In this document: one piece after another, positions 23,431 to 37,208 of the stretch | How the letters are laid out: every line of letters begins with the position of its first letter | Numbering within the stretch: the stretch's first letter is position 1 | Source of the DNA: Paraspadella gotoi | Lineage: Eukaryota; Chaetognatha | Assembly: GCA_051294375.1 (NCBI GenBank) | Contig: CM119270.1 | Location: 11,972,416 to 12,036,415, forward strand | Length of the DNA stretch: 64,000 nucleotides | Direction: 5' to 3' | Program-made: the position numbers and the translations under genes | Notes under the pieces: model-generated | Databases searched by the model: none | Told to the model about the DNA's origin: nothing | What the model saw: the letters and a program-made list of their open reading frames with translations, nothing else

Positions 23431-25062
23431 AAATTATATTCTTATATATATTTTTTTCGTTTAACATCTTAAGTCGATTCATTTGTGTTCCAGTTCAAAT
23501 CGGCTTTACCTCCGCTCCAAACGTACGATTTACCGTTGAGTTTTGATTAATGTTTCACCGACGTTTTTATGGTCCTTACGGCCAAAATTAACCTCGTTGT
23601 CCGTCGGCCTCATCGTAATCGTTCTCTCATTAAGGCAAAGATTATTTTCCTCTTCGAATTCTCAACCTTTTCGTAGTCTTCGTCATCGTCGTCGTCATCA
23701 TCGTTTTTTACTCTTTTTTTTTAATTCCTTTTTTTAAACTTTTTGTTTTTGTTGTTGGCAAACCTCTGCCTTTGAAGCGTGCTAATGAGGCTATAAAGGC
23801 CGCACCGTAAACTCGTGCGTCATTAAAAGACGTAGCGTGAAAATGACGGGATTTAATTTACGTAAAAGTGCTTCATATTAAAATTCTCGATTAAACTCCT
23901 TGCTAAGATTATACGGTGAGAGCACTGCCAGTAACAGTTCGCACCTTACTTATAAGGATACGACCAAAGAAGACGAAGCAGAAATGAGAAAATGATGACA
24001 ATGACAATGACATCATCGTAAGACTTTCTCCGGTTTGTAGGATAAAAAATTGGGGGGGATGGAAATTCCAGGAAATGAGAGATGGAACCTAAGAACGTGT
24101 CCTGAAAAAAAAAGGCGAACAGAGAACAAACTTGGAGGCGAACAAACCCATCCCAGAAAATCAAAATCTAAACCCCCGCCCCTTTTCTTTCTCCTCCCCT
24201 CTCCGCTCCTCCCCGTTGATCCCGTTCTATTTTCAGGTTCAACGAAGTAATTTTCTCGTTTTTCCGTCTCAGACTTTGATATGCAAATTGCATTTTGTAG
24301 CCGCTAACTCTAAGCGGAGGCCATCGAGAACGTGTGGCAAAAAAAAAAAAAAAAAAAAGAGCGAAGAAAGGAGAGAGGAAAAAGGAGAAAGGAAAATGGG
24401 GAAATTAAAAAAAAAAGGCGAAGAAGCGAAATAAGACGAAATAGAAAAAAATGCCGGAGAAAGTGATAAGAATTTTTACCCTATTCCGCATCAGAGGGCG
24501 CGGGAATCGAAAAAGTTGTAAATCGTCGAAAATGAGGGCAATAAAATAAAAAAATATATAGAAAAGCGTAAAAATAAAATAAAAATGAATGAAGAAGGAA
24601 ACTAATAAGAAAAAAAAAAGACGGACGGTCGGACCGACTGACTCCAGCTCGGCAGACGGACATTCTGTAACGGACAAAAGCAGTAATCATTAGAATAGAA
24701 CGGATGTCCTGGGAATTTTAACGAAGTCGAGAAAAATCGAGAAAAGGAAAAAAAATGGAGTCTGAATGAATGAAGGAGGGAAAATGGGAGGGAAGCGAAG
24801 AAAGACGAAAGAAGAAATAGGAAGGGAATAGGATAAGAAATGTGATTGCCATGAAAAAAAAGAAAAAATAAAAGAAGAAAAACATTAATCTTTCCTAATT
24901 ATGTATATACAAATTTTTGTGACGCTGGCGAAACCTCAAGGGAACAAGGGCAAAAATGAACGCAAGTCAAACAATACAGGACAAAGAAAAAGGATTAAAG
25001 AAACATTACAGAGAAAAAAAGAAGAAAAGACAATAATAAGTTGAATAAGTTGAAACACCGAC

Positions 25063-25106
25063 CTCCTCTGTCCTCGTAGTCGTCGTCGTCGTCGTCGCCA
25101 GAGGCG
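25063..25106 (-). CDS. Possible 44-bp acidic micro-exon (right copy)
   Basis: This is identical in structure to 17498-17541, with an acceptor, SGDDDDDDDYEDRG and a donor. It enters in phase 2, which matches an internal donor (GC|GTACAT, at 25790/25789) inside the last exon of the small membrane-protein gene. Splicing from there would replace the final Tyr of PPPAY and extend the protein. Confidence 0.38.
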
Positions 25107-25758
25107 CTGGCAAATCGACCCCGTCGTATTTATTGATTTTGCCCACCTAATTGGCGTAGCGAAGTCAATTGTGGTTGTTTTCGTCGTCGTCGTCGTTGTC
25201 GTTGTCGTCGTCGTCATCGACGCCAAGGTTCCCGCTCCGCAGCGACAAATTGAAAAAAAGTGTTTTTTTTTTTAAACTTCGGTCGTAAAAAAAAAAACTT
25301 TTTATTTCCGGGTAAATAACGCGGAGTCTGAAAACGTCAACCGAAGCAGCGGACATCTTTTTTTTTTTAAATGGATCTCGAATGTTTTTTATGTTTTTTT
25401 GATCTGCGACACATTCGGCCTAACAGAGTCAATTAAAGCAATGAAATTACGAATTGGAGTTTAACTTTCTTCGGTTTCGTTTCGCGAGATTTTAAGGAGA
25501 ACCGATAAGTAACTTGCGACGAATTTAAAAAGTCGTCCGTCGGTTCGATTGATCGAATGATTGATTAAGTTATTGATTCATTCCAGGGATATAGTTCTCT
25601 CCCACTAATAGATCCACATCAAAGGAATGACTCGTACCCACCTTTCCAGCTACATCTATTACCTCCTACCACGAGCTTTGCCTATTGGCCCACCTTCAAT
25701 CACGAATGGGTTTCCCATCTCCCAAGACCAAGCCATCCCAAACTGACACAACCCCATC

Positions 25759-27535
25759 CTAATCCCGACCACCACCTTGACTCATGTACGCTGGCGGCGG
25801 ATCGGTCGGCACCACCGCGATGACGTTGATCTCGTCGCCGCGCTGCGCTGAGGCGCCCGCCGTCGCTGACGTCGTCGTCGTCGCGCCTTCCGTCACCACG
25901 GCCTGCAGATGGCGCTGTCGCGATTGGATGGGAAGGTGGGAATTGGCCGGAATTGGAATTGGGGAAATTGCAATGGTGATTCAACGGTGATTCGAGGAGA
26001 GACGCGGTGATTGAAATGAAATTCGGAAAGGTAAGGCATGAAGGCAATTATCGACAAATGGTGATATAATTTAAATCAACGAGCGGTTTATTAGTTAATA
26101 AAAAATTGAACTGAAATTAATACTGAAAAAATTCCCAGTCATTAATGATTAAATGAATTATTGATATTAATAACATGATTGAAAATGAATATAGCGTCGG
26201 TGATAAGCCGATGAGTAATGAGAGAAAAATTTCTAGACAAACAAATATCGAAGCAACGACGGTCTGGCCCCGCTGCATCAGGTGCCACTTCGGAGCGACA
26301 ATTAGAGACGACGATGACAGGCGGAAATTGCAACAGGCGTTACCAGGTGAGCGTCGAGAAAGAAAAGAAGGTAAGTATAGAAAACGAGGGAAGGGGGAAC
26401 CAGAGGGTGTGAGAAAAAAAAATATTTCGCGAAGAGGAGCGATTCTCCCCGCTGGGCAGGAAAGGGAATGGTGAGAAAAAAAGAGTGAAAGAAAAGTATC
26501 ACGAAAATGGCGGAGGTGAAAAAAAAAGCGGGGAATTCATCTTTAAAAAAAAGGGAGGGCGGGAAATTTTTGATCGCCGGCGGAGGATCAAAATTCTCCT
26601 CAACGGGACGGAGAGCGATTTAATTTAGATAAGAAATTTCTGAAGGAAATACGTTTATCGGTTGGGTTTACGGATGAAATGGCGACGAGGGAAAGTAAAC
26701 GATTTTTTTTTTTCGCTCGTGTAAACTAACGTCGTCGATGTTGTTACTTACGCGACGTTGAATTTCGTAGTTGAACGAGCGTTCCGCTGAAGAAAAGAAA
26801 GAAATAAATAAATTTACTATGAAATTCATAGTGAATCGGAGGCAGGAACAAAAAATGGCGAGTGGAGGGGGAAAGATAATAACGGTTCATGACATTCATG
26901 ACAAATAAGCAGCAACTTCAAAAGGACCTAAATTACAATGAGATTAAAAATTGTCATCAAAAAGTCATTAAAAGTCAACTAAAACGACAAGCAAGACGTC
27001 AATAAAAACAAAATAAACAACGAGAGCGCAACACCAACAACAGCAACACTAAGAACAACGACGACAACAACGACGATAACAAAAACATGAGCAACCTTCG
27101 ACGTATTTGAAGATGTCGAAGACTGCATAGAGTTCGAGACAAACGCCGAAGACGACGAGGATGCAGTAGCCCAACATGTCGCCGATGTGTTGGTCGTTGA
27201 CGCGACGGATCATGATGCCGAGACCCAGACCCACGCAGAGGAAACCCTGGACGAGGGTGTCGAAGGAGAATAGGGTGACATGGTGTTGAGGTGTGAAAGA
27301 GCGTTGGGAGAAAAAAGATTAGATCGTCGATAAAAATAATTTATAGTGAGTGATTTTGAAAAAAAAAGTTTTTACAAGGGGAGAGAAAAGTCAATTATGT
27401 TTTGAACACGAAGGAAAGAATTTCAACGAGATGCGACAATTAATTTTGCCCGCTTAAATCTCCTCTCACCAAAATGATGAAGAAGACGTAGCAGCACAAC
27501 ATTTGGTTTGACTTTTTGATTTCGCTCGAGGCCAT
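25759..27535 (-). CDS. Small two-transmembrane protein with C-terminal PPPAY motif
   Basis: Four exons, 27470-27535, 27096-27246, 26752-26786 and 25759-25902, join in frame into 131 residues. The protein begins MASSEIKKSNQMLCC. A first hydrophobic segment crosses the exon 1/2 junction (CCYVFFIIL then GFLCVGLGLGIMI). RRVNDQH follows, then a second hydrophobic stretch (YCILVVFGVCLELY). A Thr/Ser/Ala-rich cytoplasmic tail ends TDPPPAYMSQGGGRD. PPPAY is a PPxY motif expected to bind WW domains, for example of NEDD4-type ubiquitin ligases. The ATG sits in GCCGATGG. The frame stays open upstream of it to an acceptor at 27569, so a longer N-terminus is possible. Exon 2's donor (GTTGCT) is weak. I do not recognise the family. 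Confidence 0.7.
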
Positions 27536-28223
27536 CGGCGTCGTTCCGTTCGGCCGAATCGCCCAAATCCTAAAAGTAGCGAAAGAATCGAAACAAATGC
27601 GCAATTCGCAAACTTGGAATTCACGTTCGTTCTAATCATTTCGAAGAATTTTCACGCCAAATGTTAAAAAGATGGATTGTTTTTCTCGTGAACTTTTACA
27701 GATTACCATCGTTGCTCAAAGCTCATATCATCAGAAAGAAAAAAGAAATTCATACTTCCACGAACAAATCCATTGAAACCTCGAAAAAAAAAGAAGCTAC
27801 AACTGAGATTGAAAAACGTTTCCCAAATCTCTTCTCATCGAATTCCGGTCCAACATCCGGAATCCGACATCCGGGTGTTTGCCATTTTCTCGTTGTAGTT
27901 GTAGTTTTAACCGGACCCTCGAGACGAGCGAAACGATGCGAATTTCAAACACACAAAAAAAAGAACAACAACAACTTATTTTTTCCCTCGGCCGACGAAA
28001 AAAAATTCCCGGCGCGTCGTCGGCGCCGAGATTTTCTTCCGCAAATTCTTTCCAAACGACGAACATAAAACTAGAAACAAAATGTCGGAATCTTTTTTTT
28101 TTCTTTTTCGTTTTTCTTTTTTTGATAAACAAACAAAAATCTGGCTTCTTTTCGCGAAGAAGAAGAAGAAGCAGCAGAAGTTTTTTAATCCGCTGCTATA
28201 AGAGGCTCGGGGGATCTAGAAAT

Positions 28224-28412
28224 NNNNNNNNNNNNNNNNNNNNNNNNNNNNNNNNNNNNNNNNNNNNNNNNNNNNNNNNNNNNNNNNNNNNNNNNNNNNN
28301 NNNNNNNNNNNNNNNNNNNNNNNNNNNNNNNNNNNNNNNNNNNNNNNNNNNNNNNNNNNNNNNNNNNNNNNNNNNNNNNNNNNNNNNNNNNNNNNNNNNN
28401 NNNNNNNNNNNN
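28224..28412. other. Assembly gap (189 N)
   Basis: The gap is in the right duplicate and corresponds to about 20643-20800 of the left copy, which holds a CT-rich microsatellite. Confidence 0.98.
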
Positions 28413-28447
<35 letters not shown>

Positions 28448-28909
28448 TTCGCCGGAGGAGAAATACACGAAGATTGAAAGGGAAAGGAAACACTCAAAAA
28501 ATGGGCGAGGATATAAATATTATATAGGATAACGCGAAAACGAATCGGGAGAGAGAGAGGTGAGAGAGAGAGAGAGATAGCTAAGTTGTGATATGAAAAA
28601 AAAAAAAAAGGAGAAAGACATTTCATCTTGCTTCGCTACACCGTTTTTTGTCCTTGCACAATGCTCAACCTTCTAGTTTGATTTAAGTTTAAAAAAAAAT
28701 ATTTCTTTCTTTTCTTTCAAATTGTCAGCAACTCACATTTTCACGCAGAGTTCGAATAAGAACTTCAACCTTACTTTATCCAATTTTTAATATCACTTCA
28801 ACCTCACTTCAACCTCACTTCAACCTCACCGATCATCCCCCTCACCCCTAAAACTTTCCCTTTCACCCACCTCGTCGTCGTGCTCTGCGTCTGATTCGCC
28901 GGAAGATTG

Positions 28910-29165
28910 ACGCTCACGAAATCCGGCGTCGAAGGCCTAGCGTCCGCGCCTCCTGCCGACCCGACGGGTCTGCTGCCCACAACGACACCGACGCCGGTGG
29001 GGGCGGCGCCGTTTCGAGCCTCCGGCGCCGAGGCTGTCGATCTGGCACGCGCGGAAGCGGGTCGTCCGCCTTGTGCGTTTCGTCGACGCCGACCGCGATT
29101 TCGACGGGTGGTACCAGCGCCGCCAGCGCCGCCAGCGCCGACGGCACCACCGCCGCCCACCCCTA
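28910..29165 (-). other. GC-rich candidate 5' exon, frame uncertain
   Basis: A GC-rich block, unusual for the surroundings, stays open in more than one minus-strand frame and ends at a donor-like TTC|GTGAGC. One frame reads VPPVEIAVGVDETHKADDPL and leaves in phase 2, which fits the open upstream part of the first exon of the small membrane-protein gene. The left copy (about 21300-21600) has indels that break it. It could equally be a CpG-rich promoter or an untranslated exon. Confidence 0.25.
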
Positions 29166-30490
29166 CCCGACCAGCAGTTTCGATGGTTCGCGGCGCGGCG
29201 GGCGTTCGAACGGATGGCGGCCACCTTCGCGGCCAAAACCCGTTGATGCGCCGCCCGGTGACTTCGCGAGTTCGGGCGGTGTTGCGAGGGAAGAAGAATG
29301 GCATCGCGCGGGTGGAACTTGGGATTTGGGGGGGGTGGGCAGAATGGAAACGTGGAAAACGGGAATCGTGAAATTCTCGATAGTCTTGGCATCGGAAAAT
29401 TGGTCATGAAATTTAAATATTATCGGAAATCGAGCGCTGAAATATGAAAATGAAGGAAATTTCAAGTCGGCGGGAGTACGACCCCCCCCCCAGAGATTCA
29501 TGGAAAACGAGATTTCTCGTTTCCATGACAACTCGCGGAGGAAGAAAAAAAAACAATGGTTTCCGAAGGAGATTTTCGGTTCAATGACCAGCGGTGACTG
29601 GGGAATTTATATTAAATTTTTTTACTGGAGGAAAAAAAAAAGCGCAATTCCAATGAGAGACTCATTGCGAGGACAAGGCGACAATGTTACAATACGATTG
29701 CAAGAGAATACGGCATTGCATTAGAACGCTGAGATATTAGCAACTGAAGCGAAAACAATTAATTGAAACGTTTGAACTCTATTTAGCGTAAAGAATAATT
29801 AGTTTCGTAAATGATCGAGACTTGACTAAATAGTTTTGATATACATTATTATATTTGTCTTTGCATATAAAAGGAAATCTATACAGTTGACAATGGGGTT
29901 TTCTTGTTGTCGACTTGTTTATAATAATTCTGTTTCCATTCTCGCAACTCTCCAGCGAGACTCCGACACAAAGTGTGGAATCATTTATTCATTATTTCAC
30001 TCGGTGGATAAAAATAGGGAAAGAATGGGGAATTGGGATGAGAGGAGCGAGTAAAGATAATTTGAGAGTGAGTTGATAGGGTAATGTCAGGATAGGTAGA
30101 ACTCGGAAGAGCGGTTAACATTTAAAGCAAAAGAAGGATTAAAATTGTAAAGCTACGAAAGTCAGGAAAATATAAGTAAGTAAAGAGGAAACAAACATCA
30201 CCGTTTCCTCCTTCGTCCGACCTCTTGAGCGGAACGGGTCAGGTTCGTCAAAACGAAACTCACCGAACTAATCGTCTTCAGCTCATCATCTCCGCATCTT
30301 GTGACCCGCGGTGACCCCGAGGAAAACTAACGGCCAAATTCCCAAGATAAAAGTTGAAAACAAAAAAAATACAAAATTACTTAAGATCTCTACCAAAGTT
30401 TTTTTTCCGCTTCGATTAAGAGAAAAAAAGTTTTTTCCGCCCTGACGAAACACGAATGTTTACTGACAGAAAGCAAAGGAGTGGAAAGGA

Positions 30491-30618
<128 letters not shown>

Positions 30619-30857
30619 AGGTTAATGGCATCGAAAGCGACGTCGGGCATATCTATTTGACGAGGTGCCATCAACTGAAATTCTCTTCTTCTCCCTCTGC
30701 GTCATTGAGCGAACTTGTTTTAACTTTTCCATCTCCTTCCTCCGTCGATCCATTTATCGATTCATCCCTTCATATTTTTCTCATTTTTTGTACATATTCA
30801 AACATAACTACACTTAATTATTCAAAGATATTAAGTTTTGTACATTTTTTCAGAACG

Positions 30858-31040
30858 AAATTATACACCCCATATAAAAAGTATTCATTCATTCAAAGAA
30901 CAAGCAAATTTTGCACAGGCGATGGTAGGTTAGGGTCACAACCACTCTTAACATATTTAGTACTTTCCAGAGCACCTCGCTTTCCTATAAATGAAATATT
31001 ATAGTTTTTTTATGAATTGTTTCAATTTCATAAAAGTATG
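30858..31040. repeat. Dispersed repeat, diverged copy (right duplicate)
   Basis: This is the counterpart of 23250-23430 with a few one-base indels. Confidence 0.55.
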
Positions 31041-32107
31041 AAATTATATTCTTATATATATTTTTTCGTTTAACATCTTAAGTCGATTCATTTGTGTTCC
31101 AGTTCAAATCGGCTTTACCTCCGCTCCCAAACGTACGATTTACCGTTGAGTTTTGATTAATGTTTCACCGGCGTTTTTATGGTCCTTACGGCCAAAATTA
31201 ACCTCGTTGTCGTCGGCCTCATCGTAATCGTTCTCTCATTAGGCAAAGATTATTTTCCTCTTCGAATTCTCAACCTTTTCGTAGTCTTCGTCATCGTCGT
31301 CGTCATCATCGTTTTTTACTCTTTTTTTTAATTCCTTTTTTTAAACTTTTTGTTTTTGTTGTTGGCAAACCTCTGCCTTTGAAGCGTGCTAATGAGGCTA
31401 TAAAGGCCGCACCGTAAACTCGTGCGTCATTAAAAGACGTAGCGTGAAAATGACGGGACTTTAATTTACGTAAAAAGTGCTTCATATTAAAATTCTCGAT
31501 TAAACTCCTTGCTAAGATTATACGGTGAGAGCACTGCCAGTAACAGTTCGCACCTTACTTATAAGGATACGACCTTTTGCTTTCCTTTCAAGACAATGCT
31601 TTCTCTAATATGAGTTTTTCTTCAGGAAAGATGCTGCCTTAGCTTAAGAAGTATATATCTCCCATTCACGATGTAACAACATTGTGCATTTATTTCCGCA
31701 CGTCTAAAAACTCTAAAATACTTTTCTCTAAGTCTTACTCAAATCTATCCGACTAAAAATCATCGTGAAAATGTTGAATTTCTGCAACCAGAGATTTTTT
31801 CATCGTTTATTTCCATATGTTTATATAACATGATTTATACCATATTGTCTTTCCAGTCTCGGAACACCTCATACCTTTTCTCCCGATTCTCTTTACCTCA
31901 TAAATCCTCATGTAATCCCTTTGCTCCGCGCGTCACAAAAGGTGCGAATAAGAAAAGGTTTGCTCCGAGGCTGATCGCGTCTGTGTGACTCCCTTCTTTT
32001 CACTTTTCTTTTCTTCTCTTTTCTTTCCTTTTCCCCCTTTTTTCTTTTTCTATTCTTTAATATTCTCTAGCACGTTAATCCTTTCTTTCTTTCTTTCTTT
32101 CTTTCTG

Positions 32108-32138
<31 letters not shown>

Positions 32139-32213
32139 CTCTCTCTTTCGTAATTTATTATCTTCTTGAGCTGACCTAAATATTCAAATATATTCCTTGT
32201 GTCAATTCCATCT

Positions 32214-32257
<44 letters not shown>

Positions 32258-32781
32258 TTCACTCACTCTTCTTCCTTCGCTCATGCTCCTTCTTCTCGTT
32301 TCCATCTTCGTTTCCATGACAACGAAGGACGCGTCTTTCATCTTCCGCGTGAACGCGAGACAGCGAATCGTGATCCGCGAAGCTGTGCTCGTTCGATCAA
32401 ACAGCTGCGTCCGTTCGATCACAAATACGAATACAAGGTTCACGACAGACGTGAACGACAGTCATAAATGTGAAACCCTCTCTAAGGAACAATCTCTCGC
32501 GGAGACAAGCGGGCACGGGCCAGGCGATGAAATGGGCGTGATCAGCTTGCCGATCACGTGACCGACAACATCTCTGACGTCAGCGGTAATCGTCGTCACC
32601 TCACGAGGATAGGCGCTTCTCTTCGAAGTCGTTCTTGTTGTCGTCGTTGTCGTCGTCTTTGTCTTCGTCGTCGTTGTCGTCGTCACCGGCAAGGTAATTT
32701 GTCAAACGTAATAAACGTTTCCATTTAAGTTTTCTCCGTCCTTGTCTTTACCCTTTTCCTAACCATCCTCATCTATCTATT

Positions 32782-32889
<108 letters not shown>

Positions 32890-33130
32890 CATGATCATCA
32901 CTTGCCCTTTTCATAGCATTAGCCAATTGTTTTCGTCCCTCGCAGTGGAGATCGTTTCTGAGGCGAAGATGCGCGAGAAACGATCGATGGAACAAACTGT
33001 TATGGGCGGAAAACAGGCGAAAATACCTCGACAAAACATGGAGGGGGGGAGAGGGAGAGAGGGGGGGGAGTGGGAGGGGGGTGGGGCGTTTTTGACTCGA
33101 TGGCACCCAAATACAAAGCCGAGGAGAGAG

Positions 33131-33219
<89 letters not shown>

Positions 33220-33246
33220 AGAAATGAGCAGAGAGAGAGAGAGAGA
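33131..33246. repeat. (GA)n microsatellite
   Basis: An interrupted GA run. Confidence 0.95.
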
Positions 33247-33309
33247 TAACGTAGATAACGATAACAACTTTTTTCTAAAACTGACAAAGCTGACGATGCA
33301 AGAAAACGA

Positions 33310-33395
33310 GAGCGACGACGTCGACGATGACGACGACGACGACGATGACTACGACGTCGAAAACATTGATGACGCCGACGACGCCGACGAACGCC

Positions 33396-33432
<37 letters not shown>
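33310..33432. repeat. (GAC)n trinucleotide array
   Basis: Several GAC blocks separated by short non-repeat stretches. Confidence 0.92.
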
Positions 33433-33433
<1 letters not shown>

Positions 33434-33842
33434 TGACTTGAATTCACGCGCGCGAAGGTTTTTTTCGACGAGAATCTCTCCGCGACTCCTTTTCCTCACC
33501 TTTCCATTTATGAAGAGAAAAAAAAGTCTGGAATTTTTTTTTTATTTTTCTCGATGACGTCATTGACTCTCTCGTCAACTTTGCATTTTTTGTTGCGATT
33601 TTGACAATAAATAATTTCTTTTTTCATTTTAATCAATTGAGAATAGTTTTTTTACTACTTTATTTGTCGTTCGTTCTTTTTTTTGTGATTTTAAAATTTT
33701 TACATCGTTTTCAATCATCTTTTATTAAAACAAAATGTTTCATCAGCGTCTAATTTTTCGTTACATTCTACAGATAATTGATTTTCCTAAAATCCAACGC
33801 AAAATCATCTATAAAAATCAAGGGCCGATTGTTAGCCATTAT

Positions 33843-33844
<2 letters not shown>

Positions 33845-33910
<66 letters not shown>

Positions 33911-33932
33911 TCTCTCTCTCTCTCTCTCTCTC
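33845..33932. repeat. (CT)n microsatellite
   Basis: A CT run with two TCTTCT interruptions; a shorter one follows at about 34001-34030. Confidence 0.95.
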
Positions 33933-35216
33933 TTCTTCTGCTCCTCTCGTCTCTTCCGTTCATCTCTTCCCCTGTCTCTCCAGCTCTCGCTTCCTCTTCC
34001 TACCTCTCTCTCTCTCTCTCTCTCTCTGTCTGTCTAGCAGAAAATCGAAGTCGTCATTTTTTTTCATTTTCCCCGTTGGAGTCGACATCAGGTGCAGTTA
34101 GAAAATTCAAAGGATCGCGGGACGAGGAAGTCGGGCTGATACGACAGAGGCAAGATCCTCTCTTCCTCTCGGCTCTGGGTCGATCCTGGCGAGACAGAGA
34201 TTCTTTTTTTTTTTCCGGGACTCCATTTCATGCAAAAATACTAAATATTTTATACATGAAGGGTTTTTTTTCCTCTCCAGGTCGGGTTCCGTGTTTTACG
34301 TTTGTTTTCCTTTTTTTTTATTCTACCTTCACTTTCGTTTTTCTCTTTTGTTATTCCCATCATCTTTTTTTATTTCTCCTGTCCTTCACTCTTTATTTTC
34401 ACTTCTTTTATTGTTTCCATAATTTTTTTATTATATATATGCGATTTTATTCTAATACAACAAGGTTGATTCGGTAGAATCATCATCAAGAAACCAAATA
34501 AGTGTAAGGACGCTCCTATGCTTACCCATGCTTTCCCAAAGCTTTCTCTCACGCTTGCCTGAATTTCCTTCGACGCTGATTCGACCCGACGCCGAGTTCA
34601 CGACGAAGGGAGACGACGGCGCGAATTACCTTTTCTCATTTTCACCAAAAAAGTAGAACAACAACAACAATAAACAAGACGAGAGGAAATTAAGAAGGAA
34701 ATGAAGAGAAGTGAGAAGTGAGAGAGGGAAGGTGTTAAGGAGCAAGGAAATGAGGGAGCCTGACGAGTCAACTAATCGAAAGATAATTTTGGAAAGAGTG
34801 AGAAGATGGATTATGTAGATTTCTGACGATAAGATTTTCCTGGTCAACCAAAAGAGAAAAAAAAAATAATAAAAAAGAGAGAAAAAAACGGGTTTCCTTT
34901 GAAGATGGGAAAGATTGATGCGTAACATTGAAAGCTTTTCGTTTCGTAAGGCGAGGAAATCGCCTTTAGAAAAAGAAAAAGTATGGAAAGAAAAAAGAAA
35001 GAGAGAAAAAAAAAGAAAGATTTTCACTGCTCTTCTGAAGCTATATAATCGATTACAATATTTTTTAAATTCTTTTTTTAAATTTTGTGTTTTTCCTACA
35101 AAATCGATTCTCTTGAGCAAAATTTGAAAAACATTTCTTTTTAAATATTGAAAAAAAATTAAATGGTTTTGGCGCGACAATCGAGTCGCCGAAGTTTCTC
35201 CCTTTTCCTCTACTTT

Positions 35217-35308
<92 letters not shown>
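35217..35308. repeat. (CT)n microsatellite
   Basis: A CT run of about 90 bases, roughly 95 bp upstream of the ATG at 35403. Confidence 0.95.
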
Positions 35309-35311
<3 letters not shown>

Positions 35312-35402
35312 CCCTCCCATCAATTAATCTCCATCACATCCTCCTTACCCGATACGTTTTCCTCACCTCTCCTCACCTATTTCCCCTCCAGATTTTCCCG
35401 CC

Positions 35403-37208
35403 ATGGAATCCATTTTCGTCGCCATCTTTGACTTCTTTCCTCATTTTTCCTTCTCGAGTTTCGCCAGTCTAACCGACGAAGGCGTCGGTCAAAAGACCGA
35501 CCGACCAACGAATGGATCGATCGAGAAAGACGAATCTCACCGATCATCGCGCTTCGAACGGACCCGAGTACCGACAGACCGCCATAACGATTCTGGTACC
35601 GACATTTTATCGACTGGAGCCGCCATCTGCCAAGAATTCGCGATCGACGATCGACAATCCTCGATTCGCCGATCGAGGAAAACAAAAGATCATCGAAAAC
35701 ATAAGGACATTAAACATCACTTCCTCTCAGCGTTCGTTCTTTCCGTCGTTCGCTCGTTTGTTCTTTCTTTTGTTCATTCATTATTTAAATCTTTCTTTCG
35801 TATTTTCATCTCGAGAAAACTTCGATCCGTCGAAGATGCAAAACGAAAAGCTCTCCTCTCCAAAAAATTAGACAACATCCTTACTCTAACGAAATTGGAT
35901 TCGTTCTCGATGCCAACGTATTTCGATCCCATCCTTAATCCGACTCCAATCGATTTCAGGTCCAATCGAACTAAATTTGATTTCATCCCCCATCCCAATC
36001 GAATCGATTCCATTTTAATTCTTACTCCAATCTATTCCACCTCTAATTATTCGCCTTTTGATTCCATCGAGAAATATTGGGAAATCGAGTTCCATTTTCG
36101 ACGCCGCGATTCCGGCGTCCATTCGACGCCGAATGTGATTCGAAGGACGTGCGCGCCGTTTTCGCACGGACGAAGAAAGTCAGAGTCCGTAACGAAGGAG
36201 GAAACTCCTCGACGCGAAGGGAACTCTGCCAAATCCGCGCTAATCACTTTGGGAGAAACGAGTCGCTTCAATCAGAGAAAAGACTTTTTAACCTTGGATC
36301 GAAACTCGTCCGTGCCCGCTCTAATTTCCTCCAGAACGGCCTTACTGTGCGGACATCGTGCGTACAGTTTCATTCGATTTACCGAAGCTCCCTTGACGAT
36401 TGGCAGAGCCGAGTGGAGACATGGGAGATTCGAGAAATTCTCGCCGACGTCATGTCACGCGAATCGGTCAAACTTCGAGAGATCTAGGAGGCGCTGGAAA
36501 CTTGCACTCGACGTCCTCGCAATGCGCGACAATCCAAGGGCGAACGTGAACACGGACACGTCACAAATGATTAAAGAGGCAGAGGGCGTCATTGATTCGT
36601 CGTTGGCGTCGTCGTCGTCGTCGTCATCATCACCGTATTCGTATTCTTTTAAAAAATGTGATAATTCCACGTCTTCTCTCGGCTATTTTGACAATTCAAC
36701 GTTAATTCAAAGAGATGATTCATCAACGATACCTAAAAAAGGCGATGAATGTGTCTTCATTCATCCAAACTGCGAAAGTTCGAAGCTCAATCTTCGAGGA
36801 CGCGATAATTCGTCTTCCATCTATAAAATCTCCACCAAAAGTTCTCCTCTTCCCCGAATCGACACGCCCCTTAATCACGTTGCCTCCGAAATTAATCGTT
36901 TCGACGATGACGACGCCGGCGACGCCGTAACGACCGAAAGTGACGCCGGTTCTGTTCGGGTCGGCGCTCCGGTGATTCGGGTGACCGCCACGGCAAAACC
37001 AATCGGCGCCGCCGCCGCCGCCGACGCCGCCGACGCCGCGGGCTTCTCTCCTCGACTTCCCCTCCGGTTTATAAATAGCATCACGCCGTCTTCGCGCCGA
37101 GCGGCGTCGCAGTTGGCGGCGACGTTATCCCGCAACAGGGCCGATCGCAGGAGGCGGAGAGTCGGGATTCCCGCTGCAACCGCTCGACGATTGGGGGTGT
37201 TGCTAGTA
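35403..37208 (+). other. Long open reading frame in frame with the Ly6 exon, significance unclear
   Basis: From an ATG in a strong context (CCGCCATGG) the frame stays open for about 600 codons and runs into the hydrophobic segment of the Ly6 exon. The predicted protein has no domain I recognise. One stretch (about 35900-36060) repeats Asn-Arg and Asp-Ser-Ile units from CCAATC-type DNA repeats. Later parts hold a Ser run and Ala-rich blocks. A TATA-like box lies inside it at 37070-37077, which argues that at least some transcripts begin downstream. It may be a real N-terminal region, an unrelated upstream gene, or chance. Confidence 0.3.
37070..37077 (+). promoter_or_regulatory. TATA-like box upstream of the Ly6 gene
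   Basis: TATAAATA in a GC-rich setting, about 130 bp before the paired ATG codons at 37209. The spacing suits a start site near 37100. This is sequence match only. Confidence 0.35.

Noticed and set aside
26218-26412. Plus-strand segment TTVWPRCIRCHF ending at GTGAGC
   Set aside because: Only one donor-like site supports it and the left copy has indels; it falls in the intron of the minus-strand gene.
27661-28068. Plus-strand Lys-rich frame in the duplicated region
   Set aside because: AT-rich composition, different frame lengths in the two copies, and no splice support.
31171-31330. Plus-strand hydrophobic frame starting MVLTAKINLVVVGLIVIV
   Set aside because: It looks like a membrane N-terminus, but the left duplicate has indels in it, no donor fits, and the sequence is pyrimidine-biased.
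32891-33436. Asp-rich and Val-rich open frames over GAC/GTC arrays here and at 3307-3531, 6574-7098 and 39219-39608
   Set aside because: Trinucleotide repeats give long open frames on both strands; composition is wholly explained by the repeat.
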